Assembly (NCBI GenBank): GCA_041390365.1
Contig: JAWKQB010000001.1
Location: 1-64,000, forward strand
Direction of reading: 5' to 3'
Origin: Syntrophotaleaceae bacterium
GTDB taxonomy: Bacteria > Desulfobacterota > Desulfuromonadia > Desulfuromonadales > Syntrophotaleaceae
Length of the DNA stretch: 64,000 bases
Part shown: piece by piece, positions 7,520 to 16,702 of the stretch
How positions within the stretch are numbered: the first letter of the stretch is position 1
Layout of the letters: the number at the start of each line of letters is the position of its first letter
The notes under the pieces: generated by a model
What the model saw: only the letters and a program-made list of their open reading frames with translations
The model's database searches: none
Told to the model about the DNA's origin: nothing
Made by a program: the position numbers and the translations under genes

Positions 7520-8826
7520 AACCAAGGCTGCTACTGGTAGAAGACGAGGCTTTCATCGCCCTGGAAATCCGAAGCAGACTTCAGGACATGGGCTACGACG
7601 TGTGCGATATTTGCGCCCAGGGACGGGACGCCATTCAAAAGGTCGAGGAGCTGAATCCCGACCTGGTGCTGATGGATATCGGGCTGCCGGGAGGGATGAG
7701 CGGCATCCAGGCGGCTATAAGGGTGCGTGAGGATTTCGATATTCCGGTTATCTATCTGACCGCTCATGTTGACGAGGAGATCCTGGAACAGGCCAGACGG
7801 ACGGAACCTTATGGGTATCTGGTCAAGCCCTTTCAGGATCGGGAACTTCGCATCAGTATCGATATGGCTTTGCACAAGCATGCCATGATGCGGCAGATAC
7901 GGGAAAACGAGGAAAAATTCCGACTGGTTACGGAAAGCATCAATGATGTTTTCTGGCTCAACAGCCTGGACCTGAAAAAGCTGCTCTATGTCAATCCGGC
8001 CTACGAGGTCATCTGGGGCAGGAGCTGTGAGAGCCTCTATCGAAATCCTCTATCGTTTCTTGAAATGGTACATTACCAGGATCGGGAGCAGGTCATAGAA
8101 GCCCTTTCCGCCAACCCGGAAAGGGGTCTCGAGATCGAATACCGATTGGTCGCCGATGACCGCAGAATCCGTTGGATCAAGGACCGGCGGTTTCCGGTAA
8201 TGGACCGGCAGGGATACCCATGCCGGCTGGCCGGAATCGCCATGGACATAACCGAACAGAAGGTGGCCCAGGAAAAACTCCTGGAACTCAATCGCCAGCT
8301 GGAACGCCAGGCCACCCATGATCCTCTCACCGGATTGCCCAACAGGCGGCTGTTTATCGACCGCCTGGAACAGGCCCTGGCCCACGCCCGGCGTTTTGGA
8401 GGAAGGGTCGGTATGCTTTTCATCGACCTGGACGGTTTCAAGCACATCAATGATCAGCTCGGTCATCAGGCGGGAGACCAGACGTTGCAGGAGGTGGCCC
8501 GGCGGCTGGGAGGCGTCTTGCGAAAAGTGGATACGGCAGCGCGACTGGGCGGAGACGAATTCGGCGTAGTCCTGCCGGATCTGGTCAAGGGAAAGGATGC
8601 TGAAGTCGTAGCCAAAAAAATTTTTGAGGAAATTTCCCGGCCCCTGGAATTTGATTGGGGGACGTGTACGGTGGGTGCCAGTATCGGCATCAGCTTCTTC
8701 CCGGAACATGGCTGCTCTGCCGATGATCTCATCGGCATGGCCGACCGGACCATGTACATTGTCAAACAGGAAGGCAAGGGGGGCTGTCGGGTTTTTGCCC
8801 CTCAACAGAATTGCGTCAAGCTGTGA
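7516..8826 (+). CDS. Response regulator REC-PAS-GGDEF diguanylate cyclase
   Basis: A 436-residue protein. The receiver domain (about 3-120) has acidic residues at 10-11, phosphoacceptor D54 in LMDIGLPG and the KP dipeptide in YGYLVKPF. A PAS domain spans about 130-260. The GGDEF domain covers about 270-430, with an intact GGDEF near residue 345 and an RKVD inhibitory-site motif exactly 5 residues before it. The prediction is an active, product-inhibited c-di-GMP synthase controlled by the kinase encoded immediately upstream, with which it overlaps at ATGA. No effector-binding or DNA-binding domain is present. Confidence 0.95.
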   Translation: MKPRLLLVEDEAFIALEIRSRLQDMGYDVCDICAQGRDAIQKVEELNPDLVLMDIGLPGGMSGIQAAIRVREDFDIPVIYLTAHVDEEILEQARRTEPYGYLVKPFQDRELRISIDMALHKHAMMRQIRENEEKFRLVTESINDVFWLNSLDLKKLLYVNPAYEVIWGRSCESLYRNPLSFLEMVHYQDREQVIEALSANPERGLEIEYRLVADDRRIRWIKDRRFPVMDRQGYPCRLAGIAMDITEQKVAQEKLLELNRQLERQATHDPLTGLPNRRLFIDRLEQALAHARRFGGRVGMLFIDLDGFKHINDQLGHQAGDQTLQEVARRLGGVLRKVDTAARLGGDEFGVVLPDLVKGKDAEVVAKKIFEEISRPLEFDWGTCTVGASIGISFFPEHGCSADDLIGMADRTMYIVKQEGKGGCRVFAPQQNCVKL

Positions 8827-8997
8827 TCTCCTCCCCGTTCCCCTCCCTTATTTTCTACTTCGCATAGTTCCTGCCGGTGCTTGTATAAAACATCCGATAA
8901 CCAGCAACGGCTTCTATCCGGGCATCGACCCTATTGACAATATTCAAAAAATAATATAGATAAAAATATAAATTATTTCACTTGAAGGGAGTTGCCT

Positions 8998-9624
8998 ATG
9001 GCAAGGGGTTACAAATGGGGGCTGGGCCTGGTGGTGCCCGCGGTTTTGGCTTTGGGATGGAAATACCCCCTGATTGGATTTGTCGTGCCCGTTGTGGTGA
9101 TATCCGCACTGGTGACCAGCCGTTTCCGGGGCCGCTTCTTTTGCGGCAACTATTGCCCGCGGGGAAGCTTCTTCGATACCTGGCTTTCCCTTTCCGGAAG
9201 AAGAAAAAGGTTTCCCAAATTTTTCAGAAGTTTGAAATTACGTATTCCGGTCATGCTCATGCTTTTTGGTTTTATGGCGCTCAGAATCGCACAGGATCCG
9301 GGCAACTGGAGGCATTGGGGGCTGGTTTTCTGGCAGATGTGCCTGGTCACCACCATCATCGGCATCAGTCTGGGACTGCTGTTCCGTCCCCGGTCCTGGT
9401 GTGCCCTTTGCCCCGTGGGAACCCTGGAGCGACTGATCGGCGGTGGCCGTTCCCCTCTGGCTATCGATTCAACCTGTGTAGCCTGCGGCATCTGTGAATC
9501 ACGTTGCCCCCTGCAGCTGCCAATTGTACAGGATAGAGTTGCCGGCCGCATAACCGCCCCGGATTGTCTAAAATGCGATGCCTGTCTCGCGGCCTGCCCC
9601 AAAAAGGCCATCAGTCATACCTGA
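8998..9624 (+). CDS. Membrane 4Fe-4S protein, NapH/YccM-like
   Basis: A 208-residue protein with about four membrane helices. Two cysteine pairs at membrane boundaries (CGNYCPRGSF and CALCPVGTLE) are typical of the NapH/NosR/YccM group. Two C-terminal [4Fe-4S] ferredoxin motifs follow: CVACGICESRCP and CLKCDACLAACP. Such proteins pass electrons between quinol and periplasmic or cytoplasmic partners; no partner reductase is encoded here. AAGGGA lies 7 nt before ATG 8998; a TTG at 8992 is in frame but less likely. The gene follows the kinase/cyclase pair after 170 bp of AT-rich sequence. Confidence 0.85.
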   Translation: MARGYKWGLGLVVPAVLALGWKYPLIGFVVPVVVISALVTSRFRGRFFCGNYCPRGSFFDTWLSLSGRRKRFPKFFRSLKLRIPVMLMLFGFMALRIAQDPGNWRHWGLVFWQMCLVTTIIGISLGLLFRPRSWCALCPVGTLERLIGGGRSPLAIDSTCVACGICESRCPLQLPIVQDRVAGRITAPDCLKCDACLAACPKKAISHT

Positions 9625-9738
9625 TGGCCGTGGTCGGGCAATGTTAAATTTTTTTGTTGCTTTCTGGGAAAGGTTTGATTAATCTAAAAACAAAAGAGAA
9701 TTTTTTTAATTAGAAAATATTCGGTGACGGGAGGTTCC

Positions 9739-10512
9739 GTGATTGGTGGGATCTTGAAAAAATACTGTTTTTTTCTGGCTATGATGAATCTGCTTCTGGC
9801 AGGGAATGTTTCCGCTGCCGGTTTTTTTTCCGCAGATGACGGCATCAGCGGAAAAGAGCTCTGGTACAGTGACGGGTCGGCCGTCGGTACCCGTCTGGTG
9901 GCCGATATCAATCCTGGCGCCGAAAAATCTTTGCCCTTTCATGTAAAGTCTGTGCAGCACGGACACCTTTTCTCGGCCAATGACGGCTACCGGGGCTACG
10001 AGCTGTGGCGAACCGACGGCACCGAACAGGGAACCTGGCTGGTGCGTGATATCCATGTCGGTTCCGGACATTCCTTTCCCCTTTTCTTTATTCCCTGCGG
10101 CAAACTGACCTGCTTCAGTGCGGATGACGGCAACGCGGGGAAGGAGCTATGGGTGACCGACGGCAGCGAAGAAGGGACCCGAATGCTCACGGATATTTTT
10201 CCGGGGAGCAGCGGCTCTCGACCCAATCATATGACCCGGGTCGGCGATCGGATGTTTTTCGGAGCTGATGACGGCATCCATGGCTATGAACTCTGGATCA
10301 CCGACGGTACCGTCGATGGAACCCGCCTGGTCATGGATATCTTTCCCGGAGCGGAAGGCTCTACCCTCACCAAACTGATCGAAGTGGACGGTCAGCTTTA
10401 TTTCGGGGCGAATGACGGTGAGCATGGACTGGAGCTGTGGGTGAGCGACGGCTCACCGGAAGGTACCCACATGGTTCTTGACATTAATCACGGCCCGCCT
10501 TCCTCAATGTGA
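9739..10512 (+). CDS. Secreted ELWxxDGT-repeat protein
   Basis: A 257-residue protein. The N-terminus has a Lys-Lys n-region and a hydrophobic core ending NVSAAG, a signal peptide. The rest is five tandem units of about 48 residues, each with a (Y/K/L)ELWxxDG(S/T)xxGT core and a following F-x-A-DDG turn. This matches the ELWxxDGT repeat family, thought to form a beta-propeller-like fold; no enzymatic activity is established. The start is GTG 9739 with GGGAGG 4 nt upstream. A strong terminator follows, so the gene is monocistronic. It is probably periplasmic or extracellular. Confidence 0.85.
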   Translation: MIGGILKKYCFFLAMMNLLLAGNVSAAGFFSADDGISGKELWYSDGSAVGTRLVADINPGAEKSLPFHVKSVQHGHLFSANDGYRGYELWRTDGTEQGTWLVRDIHVGSGHSFPLFFIPCGKLTCFSADDGNAGKELWVTDGSEEGTRMLTDIFPGSSGSRPNHMTRVGDRMFFGADDGIHGYELWITDGTVDGTRLVMDIFPGAEGSTLTKLIEVDGQLYFGANDGEHGLELWVSDGSPEGTHMVLDINHGPPSSM

Positions 10513-10548
10513 GACACCGCCGACGGTTCTCGTCCGTTCCGCAAAAAG

Positions 10549-10579
10549 AAAGGTCCTGCCGGAGCCCGGCAGGACCTTT
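10549..10579. terminator. Strong bidirectional terminator
   Basis: A perfect 14-bp stem (10549-10562 with 10566-10579) and a 3-nt loop, ending in AAA/TTT on each side. It sits between the convergent ELWxxDGT gene and the initiator tRNA. Confidence 0.92.
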
Positions 10580-10587
10580 GTCATTTT

Positions 10588-10664
<77 letters not shown>

Positions 10665-10798
10665 TCGAATGGACCGTAAGATTATCCAATCGCCGAAGGA
10701 TTGTCAAACAGGATTTTTGTCTGGGCTGGTTAAAGCAGATATTGCCGTCGTGAATAGTGGCTGGTACAATGGGGGCCAAAACTTCGGGAGGTCCTTGT

Positions 10799-10978
10799 TT
10801 GGCCAAGCAGAAACAGAAGGAACAGTTCAATCGCTTATGCGTCAGGTGCCTGAGATCCTGCCGTCAGCCGGCCGGTACCCTGCTGGTCAACTGCCCCCGT
10901 TTTCTTTCCCGCCCCTTCAAGGTCGAGACCTACCGTTTCGATCAGCTCGATCTGTTCAGGGAAGACCGCAAGAAGTAG
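10799..10978 (+). CDS. Small cysteine-rich basic protein, unknown
   Basis: A 59-residue protein starting at TTG 10799, with GGGAGG 7 nt upstream. It is very basic, with cysteines spaced C-x2-C-x3-C (CVRCLRSC) in the first third and another in NCPRF, a pattern that could bind one metal ion. I do not know a named family, though the composition and motif look conserved rather than random. It lies alone between the tRNA and the convergent ald gene. Confidence 0.55.
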   Translation: MAKQKQKEQFNRLCVRCLRSCRQPAGTLLVNCPRFLSRPFKVETYRFDQLDLFREDRKK

Positions 10979-11005
10979 CTCTTGGTCCCCCAGCTTTTTC
11001 CCCAG

Positions 11006-12130
11006 TTATTCACAACAGGCCGTCGAAGGTTCAAAGGGCATGTCGAGGGACTCGGCCACTGCTTTGAGACAGACGCCGCCCGCATGGGTATTGAGTCCCC
11101 GGCGCAGAACCCCGTCCTCCTGCATGGCGCGCTCCGGCCCCAGATATGCGATTTTGCGGGCATAGGGCAGAGTGCTGTTGGTCAGGGCATAGGTACTTGT
11201 GCGACTGACCGCACCCGGCATGTTGGCGACACCGTAATGGAGCACGCCGTGGACCAGGTGAATCGGGGCGTCGTGGGTGGTGGGCCGGGTGGTGGCGATG
11301 CAGCCGCCCTGATCCACAGCGACGTCGATAATGACGCTCCCTTCGTTCATTTTGCCTACCAGACTATCGTCCACGAGGACAGGAGTTCGGGCCCCGGCGA
11401 CCAGAACGGCGCCAACGACCAGATCGGCCCGTCGCACCTCGTCCTCGATATTCTGAGAATTGGCGATGAGGGTCAGGATATGGTTGCCGTAATGGTCATC
11501 GAGCAGGGCAAGGCGGGTCGGATCGATATCGAGTACGGTGACGTCCGCACCCATGCCGACGGCGATGCGAACAGCATTGCTTCCCACCGATCCGGCCCCG
11601 AGAACCACCACCTTGCCGGGCCGGACTCCAGGCGCTCCAGCCAGAAGGACCCCGCGGCCGCCGTTTTCCTTCTGCAGGTAGTGGGCTCCGATCTGTACCG
11701 ACATGCGGCCGGCGATTTCGCTCATGGGCTGCAGCAGAATGAGGTGACCGTCGTCGGTCTGTACCGTTTCATAGGCGATGCCGGTGATCTTCCTGTCCAG
11801 CAGAACTTGGGTCAGGCCGGGATTCGCCGCCAGGTGCAGGTAGGTAAACAGGGTCTGACCGGGCTGCATCAGGTCGTACTCTTCGATCTGAGGCTCCTTG
11901 ACCTTGACGATCAACTCCGCCCGGGCATACAGCTCCGAAGCCAAGGAGACCAGCTTTGCTCCGGCCTCCTGATATTGCTCATTGGTCAACCCACTACCGA
12001 TTCCGGCATCTTGTTCCACCAGCACGGTCCGACCGTCCTCGACCAGGGAGCGAACCCCCGCAGGGGTGATTCCCACCCGGTATTCACGAGGCTTTATTTC
12101 CTTGGGAACGCCTACGATCATATTCTCCAT
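11006..12130 (-). CDS. ald: Alanine dehydrogenase
   Basis: A 374-residue enzyme for reversible NAD-linked oxidation of L-alanine to pyruvate and ammonia. It begins MIVGVPKEIKPREYRVG after three extra residues and has the substrate segment EYDLMQPGQTLFTYLHLA. The Rossmann motif is VVVLGAGSVG, with the acidic LDID (NAD-specific) following, then VVDQGG-like and HVPNMPGAVSRTST-like segments (here VANMPGAV). The family norm is 370-375 residues. ATG 12130 is used; ATG 12121 is an alternative with GGAG in front. It starts 47 bp after serA, so serA-ald is a likely amino-acid operon. Confidence 0.95.
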   Translation of the reverse strand: MENMIVGVPKEIKPREYRVGITPAGVRSLVEDGRTVLVEQDAGIGSGLTNEQYQEAGAKLVSLASELYARAELIVKVKEPQIEEYDLMQPGQTLFTYLHLAANPGLTQVLLDRKITGIAYETVQTDDGHLILLQPMSEIAGRMSVQIGAHYLQKENGGRGVLLAGAPGVRPGKVVVLGAGSVGSNAVRIAVGMGADVTVLDIDPTRLALLDDHYGNHILTLIANSQNIEDEVRRADLVVGAVLVAGARTPVLVDDSLVGKMNEGSVIIDVAVDQGGCIATTRPTTHDAPIHLVHGVLHYGVANMPGAVSRTSTYALTNSTLPYARKIAYLGPERAMQEDGVLRRGLNTHAGGVCLKAVAESLDMPFEPSTACCE

Positions 12131-12177
12131 CGTTTCATTCCAATCTCGACCGCCATCGGCAACAAGGTTGGGGGCTG

Positions 12178-13785
12178 TTAATGCAGGGCTGCCGCCTTGA
12201 CCAGATGCAGGTATTTGATGAAGTTGGCTTCGACCACCTTGCCGATCTCCTCGACCACGTTGGCGGGTACGGGGGAGTCGAGGGAGAGGATGACCATGGC
12301 CTCCCCCTGTTTTTCCTGGCGGCCGAGGTTCATGGCGGCGATGTTGATTTCGTGCTCGCCCATGACCTGGCCGATCTTGCCGATCATGCCGGGACGGTCC
12401 TTGTAGGTGATGACCAGCATATGCTCTTCGGGCGCAAAATCGACCCGGTAGTCGCGCATCTGAACGATGCGGGGCTGCCCTTCGAAGTGGGTGCCGGCAA
12501 TATAGCGCCGGATCTGGGGACCTTCGATGCAGATCGATACGGAGTTGGAAAAGGTCGCAGGCTCCGTTTCCTTGACCTCTTCCACGACGATGCCCATGTC
12601 GTCGGCGATCAGGGCGGCATTGACCATATTGACGTCCTGTTCGACCTTGTTGTTGAGCAGGGAAGCCAGGCCGCAAACGGTGAGCGGTTTGCAGTCGAGG
12701 TTGGCCACTTCCCCCTGATAGGTGAAGGTGATCTTGTTGAGATTTGAATCGGCCAGTTGCGCGACCAGTTCCGCCATGACGTTGACCAGGCTCAGGAACG
12801 GGCGCATCCGATCCATCTCGGCGCTGTCGAAACGCGGGATATTGGCGGCATAGACCAGAGGCTGTTCATGCTGGTAGCGGACGATGTCCTTGGCCACATC
12901 GATGGCGACATTGATCTGGGCCTCGATGCTGGAGGCGGCGAGATGAGGAATGGAGATCACCTTTTCGTGGGCGATCAGTTTCTTCACCAGTTCGCTTTTG
13001 GGCGGTTCCTCGCTCCAGACGTCGATGCCGGCACCGGCAACCTTGCCGCTCTCCAGGGCTTCCAGCAGGGCGGGTTCGTTGATGACCCCTCCGCGGGCGG
13101 TGTTGAAGATCAGCACGCCGTTTTTCATCATGGCAAACTGTTCCGCTCCCAAAAGATTGCGGGTTTCCTCGGTGAGGGGAACGTGGGCGGTGATGATGTC
13201 GGAGGTTCTGATCAATTCATCCAGAGACACCAGGCGGATGCCGAGATCCTGGGCGCGTTTTTCCGAGACGTAGGGATCCGCGCCGATTACCTCACAGCCG
13301 AAGGCCTTCAGGCGTGTGGCCACTCCGCCGCCGATCTTGCTGATCCCGATCACCCCGGCAACCTTGCCCTGCAGTTCGCTGGCCTTGATCGAATTGCGAT
13401 CCCAGGAGCCGCTTTTCAAACTGTTGTCGGCCTTGGTCAATTTACGGCAGGCGGCCAGGATCAGCGCCATGGTATGCTCGATGACGCTGTTGACGTTGCC
13501 GAAGGGGGCGTTGCAGACGATGATGCCCCTTTCGCTGGCGGCCTTGAGATCGACATTGTCGAGCCCCACTCCGGCGCGTGCGACGATTTTGAGGTTTTTG
13601 CCTGCTTCCAGCAATTCCCGGTCGGCCTTGGTGGCACTGCGCACGACCAGCCCTTCGTACTGATCGATGACCTTCAGGAGTTCCTCCCGACTCAGGTCGG
13701 TTTTCACGTCCAGTTCGATTTTCGGCTCTTTTTCGAGTATCAGCAGGCCTTCCTTGGCCAGTTTCTCAGCTACCAGGATTTTCAT
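12178..13785 (-). CDS. serA: D-3-phosphoglycerate dehydrogenase, long ACT form
   Basis: A 535-residue protein that commits glycolytic carbon to serine. The order is catalytic/Rossmann domains (1-310), an intervening ASB-type domain, and a C-terminal ACT domain (about 455-535, HMLVITYKDRPGMIGKIG), which usually senses serine. Catalytic-region motifs are present: ARAGVGLDNVD, TARGGVINEPAL and PHLAASSIEAQ. The NAD loop reads GVIGISKIGGGVA, so the second glycine of GxGxxG is serine, and PHLGAST is PHLAASS. GGAG precedes the ATG. The intact length and frame argue for function. Confidence 0.95.
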   Translation of the reverse strand: MKILVAEKLAKEGLLILEKEPKIELDVKTDLSREELLKVIDQYEGLVVRSATKADRELLEAGKNLKIVARAGVGLDNVDLKAASERGIIVCNAPFGNVNSVIEHTMALILAACRKLTKADNSLKSGSWDRNSIKASELQGKVAGVIGISKIGGGVATRLKAFGCEVIGADPYVSEKRAQDLGIRLVSLDELIRTSDIITAHVPLTEETRNLLGAEQFAMMKNGVLIFNTARGGVINEPALLEALESGKVAGAGIDVWSEEPPKSELVKKLIAHEKVISIPHLAASSIEAQINVAIDVAKDIVRYQHEQPLVYAANIPRFDSAEMDRMRPFLSLVNVMAELVAQLADSNLNKITFTYQGEVANLDCKPLTVCGLASLLNNKVEQDVNMVNAALIADDMGIVVEEVKETEPATFSNSVSICIEGPQIRRYIAGTHFEGQPRIVQMRDYRVDFAPEEHMLVITYKDRPGMIGKIGQVMGEHEINIAAMNLGRQEKQGEAMVILSLDSPVPANVVEEIGKVVEANFIKYLHLVKAAALH

Positions 13786-13917
13786 GACGGCTCCTTTTTA
13801 TGTATTGAAATCAAAGCGGAATCGGGATCGGCAAAGAATCTGCGCTGGGAAAAAAACGGTGCAATCATATAAAAATCACTCGGCTTTTTCCAGCTATTTC
13901 CTTTCGGGCAGAGATGA

Positions 13918-14544
13918 TCATTTTTGCCCGATGATTCTGGCCAGCGTTTCTGCGAGTCGCCGATACCCGGCGGCATTGGGGTGAATGGCATCGCTTTTTT
14001 CAGCGGGTGTCGTCAGGATGTCACGCAGAATACCCTCTTCACAGGGAATGTCGAATTCGGCAGCCAATCCGGGATAAAAAGAAGCTGTGCGCAAAAACAG
14101 ACCCGGTTGAGGAGCCCCGACCAGCACCACCCGTGCGCGCGCTCCATGAGCGGCTTGGATCATCTGCCGCAGGTTCTCCATGGTTTTTTCGGAATCGAGG
14201 CGGCGCAGCAGATCATTGGCTCCATGGCAAAGGATGACCATGTCCGGTCGATGGCGTTCGAGCAGCGAGGGGAGACGCTTCAGCCCCTCGGCGCTGATTT
14301 CTCCCGGGATTCCCGCATTGACCACGGTATAGCCGGTCAATTGCGCCAATACGGCCGGATAACTCTCTTCGGGAGCGGCCCCGTAACCGGAGGTCAGGCT
14401 GTCGCCGAAGGCGAGGATGACGGCGTCGGGAGCCAGGGCTGGAGTGGCGGCCTGATTTCGGCAAGCCGTAAGGAACAGGGATATAAGAAACAGAGTCGCG
14501 AGGAGGATCCGGCTTACGTAAACAGTTCGGCAAAGCTTGTTCAT
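13918..14544 (-). CDS. SGNH/GDSL esterase lipoprotein (TesA-like)
   Basis: A 208-residue protein. The N-terminal signal ends in the lipobox FLTAC, so it is probably a lipoprotein. SGNH blocks follow: AFGDSLTSGYG (nucleophile Ser), NAGIPGE, CHGANDLLR, and DAIHPNAAGY carrying the Asp-His pair. Related TesA enzymes hydrolyse acyl thioesters, esters and lysophospholipids. GAGGAC lies 5 nt before ATG 14544; the frame opens at 14610, but those residues are not signal-like. It is monocistronic. Confidence 0.9.
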   Translation of the reverse strand: MNKLCRTVYVSRILLATLFLISLFLTACRNQAATPALAPDAVILAFGDSLTSGYGAAPEESYPAVLAQLTGYTVVNAGIPGEISAEGLKRLPSLLERHRPDMVILCHGANDLLRRLDSEKTMENLRQMIQAAHGARARVVLVGAPQPGLFLRTASFYPGLAAEFDIPCEEGILRDILTTPAEKSDAIHPNAAGYRRLAETLARIIGQK

Positions 14545-14715
14545 ATCGTCCTCAGAAGGGTGATTCATGAAAGATAGGACAATTTTGTCCCTTCCCCGGG
14601 GCCCTGTCAAGGCAGGCCCTTTCTATTCCCGGAGCGTTCTGGCATAATCGCCTGAATCCCGGTCCGTGATGATATTATCTGCTCTACTCGTTGTCAGTGA
14701 AGCGGGAGCGGAACG

Positions 14716-14803
14716 GTTGTCGTTGTCGTAATCGTAATCGAAAAGACATATGTATTTGGATTACGGGAAAGCCACGATCACGACAACGACAACGATAACG
14801 ATA
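14716..14803. repeat. Inverted hexamer microsatellites before uup
   Basis: GTTGTC x2 and GTAATC x2 (14716-14739) face CGACAA x2 and CGATAA x2 (14780-14803). GTTGTCGTTGTCGT at 14716-14729 is the exact complement of 14779-14792, giving a possible 14-bp stem with a 49-nt loop in the 5' leader of uup. Confidence 0.7.
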
Positions 14804-14824
14804 AAAACAACGAAATGGAAACCA

Positions 14825-16702
14825 ATGTTAATAAACCTGCGCGATATCCGGCTGGCCTTCGGCGGGGCTCCGGTGCTGGATGGCGTCAATCTGCAGATCA
14901 AAAAAGGGGAGAGGATCTGTCTGCTCGGCCGCAACGGGGCCGGTAAGTCTACCCTTCTCGGCCTGGTATCCGGTGAGCTGCAGCCCGACGCGGGTGCGGT
15001 AGAGCGGCGGCAGGGGCTGCGGGTTTCCCGGCTGCCCCAGGAGGTGCCCCGACAGCTGCCGGGAACCGTGTTTGAAGTCGTGGCTGAAGGACTGGGCGAA
15101 CTCGGCGAACAGCTGAACCGTTTTCATGAGCTCAGTCTTCGCCAGGCTGCGGGAGACCAGGGGGGACTGGACGAACTGCTGCAGGTGCAGCAGGCCATCG
15201 ACGCCGCGGCCGGGTGGGAGCACCAGCAACGGATCGAGCAGATCATCACCCGCCTCAAGCTGGAGCCGGATGTGTCCGTCTCCGAGCTGTCCGGCGGAGT
15301 CAAGCGGCGGGTTCTGCTCGCCCGTGCTCTGGCCGGGGAGCCCGACATCCTGCTGCTCGACGAGCCGACCAACCATCTTGACATCGAATCGATCACCTGG
15401 CTCGAGGAATTTTTGCGGAATTCCTCCATGACCCTGCTGTTCGTCACCCATGACCGGTCCTTCCTGCGGGCCCTGGCCTCCCGCATCGTCGAGCTCGATC
15501 GCGGCCTGCTCTTCGATTTCGCCTGCGACTACGACAGCTTCCTGCGCCGAAGGGAGGAACAGCTGCAGGCCGAGGAGCAGGCCTGGAACCGGTTCGACCG
15601 CAAGCTGGCCGAGGAGGAGGTCTGGATCCGTCAGGGGATCAAGGCCCGCCGGACCCGCAACGAGGGCCGTGTGCGGGCTTTGCTGAAAATGCGGGAGGAG
15701 TACCGGCAGCGGCGCCAGCGGACCGGAACCGCCCGCATCCGTCTGGAGGAGGCCCAGCGTTCCGACCGCCTGGTGGCCGAAGTTGAAAACATGAGTTTCA
15801 GCTACGGCGTCAAGCCGGTCATAGAGAATTTTTCCACAACCATTATCCGGGGCGACCGCATCGGGATCATCGGCCCCAACGGTGCCGGCAAAACCACCCT
15901 GCTCAAACTGCTCCTCGGCGAACTGGCGCCGCAGCAGGGAACGGTTCGCCTGGGGACCAACCTGGAGGTGATCTATTTCGATCAGTTGCGGGAGCAGCTC
16001 GATCCGGATCTGACGGTTCAGCAGAACCTCTCCGGCGACCAGGACACGGTTTTGATCGGCGATCGCCCGCGGCATGTGTACGGCTATCTGCGGGATTTTC
16101 TGTTCACGCCGGAACGGGCTCGTGCCCCGGTGCGCATTCTTTCCGGCGGCGAGCGCAACCGGCTGCTGCTGGCCAAGCTTTTTTTGCGGCCGGCCAACGT
16201 GCTGGTGCTCGACGAACCGACCAACGATCTCGACCTCGAGACCCTCGATCTGCTGGAAGAGCTGCTGGCGGATTATCAGGGGACCCTGTTTCTGGTCAGC
16301 CACGATCGGGATTTTCTCGACCGGGTGGTAACCGGCACCCTGGTGTTCGAGGGGAACGGCCGGGTGGCCGAATATGTCGGGGGTTACGAGGACTGGCTGC
16401 GTCAGCGGACGGAAACGACGCCGAAACCGGTCGCTGCCGCCAAACCGGTTCGTTCCAAACCGGTGAAGGAACGCCCCCGCAAGCTGACTTTCAAGGAAAA
16501 GAGCGAACTGGCCGAGCTTCCGGAACGGATCGAGGCCTTGGAGACGGAGCAGGCCGAGCTGCATGAAAAGCTGGCCGATCCCGATTTTTACCGGGAGCAG
16601 GGGGACGCGGTCGGTGAGATCCGGAGCCGGCTGCAGGAACTGGAGGTCGAGCTGGAAGCGGGCTACCTCCGGTGGCAGGAACTGGAGGCCTTGGGCGAAT
16701 GA
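14825..16702 (+). CDS. uup: ABC-F ATPase Uup
   Basis: A 625-residue soluble protein with two ABC domains. Walker A motifs are GRNGAGKST and GPNGAGKTT, signatures are LSGGVKRR and LSGGERNR, and Walker B/DEPTN segments are present in both. An inter-domain linker (about 240-325) and a C-terminal basic coiled-coil (about 555-625) are typical of Uup, an ABC-F protein that acts on ribosomes or branched DNA rather than in transport. The frame opens at 14750 inside a microsatellite, so ATG 14825, where MLINLRDI begins, is preferred. The stop overlaps the next gene at ATGA. Confidence 0.93.
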   Translation: MLINLRDIRLAFGGAPVLDGVNLQIKKGERICLLGRNGAGKSTLLGLVSGELQPDAGAVERRQGLRVSRLPQEVPRQLPGTVFEVVAEGLGELGEQLNRFHELSLRQAAGDQGGLDELLQVQQAIDAAAGWEHQQRIEQIITRLKLEPDVSVSELSGGVKRRVLLARALAGEPDILLLDEPTNHLDIESITWLEEFLRNSSMTLLFVTHDRSFLRALASRIVELDRGLLFDFACDYDSFLRRREEQLQAEEQAWNRFDRKLAEEEVWIRQGIKARRTRNEGRVRALLKMREEYRQRRQRTGTARIRLEEAQRSDRLVAEVENMSFSYGVKPVIENFSTTIIRGDRIGIIGPNGAGKTTLLKLLLGELAPQQGTVRLGTNLEVIYFDQLREQLDPDLTVQQNLSGDQDTVLIGDRPRHVYGYLRDFLFTPERARAPVRILSGGERNRLLLAKLFLRPANVLVLDEPTNDLDLETLDLLEELLADYQGTLFLVSHDRDFLDRVVTGTLVFEGNGRVAEYVGGYEDWLRQRTETTPKPVAAAKPVRSKPVKERPRKLTFKEKSELAELPERIEALETEQAELHEKLADPDFYREQGDAVGEIRSRLQELEVELEAGYLRWQELEALGE

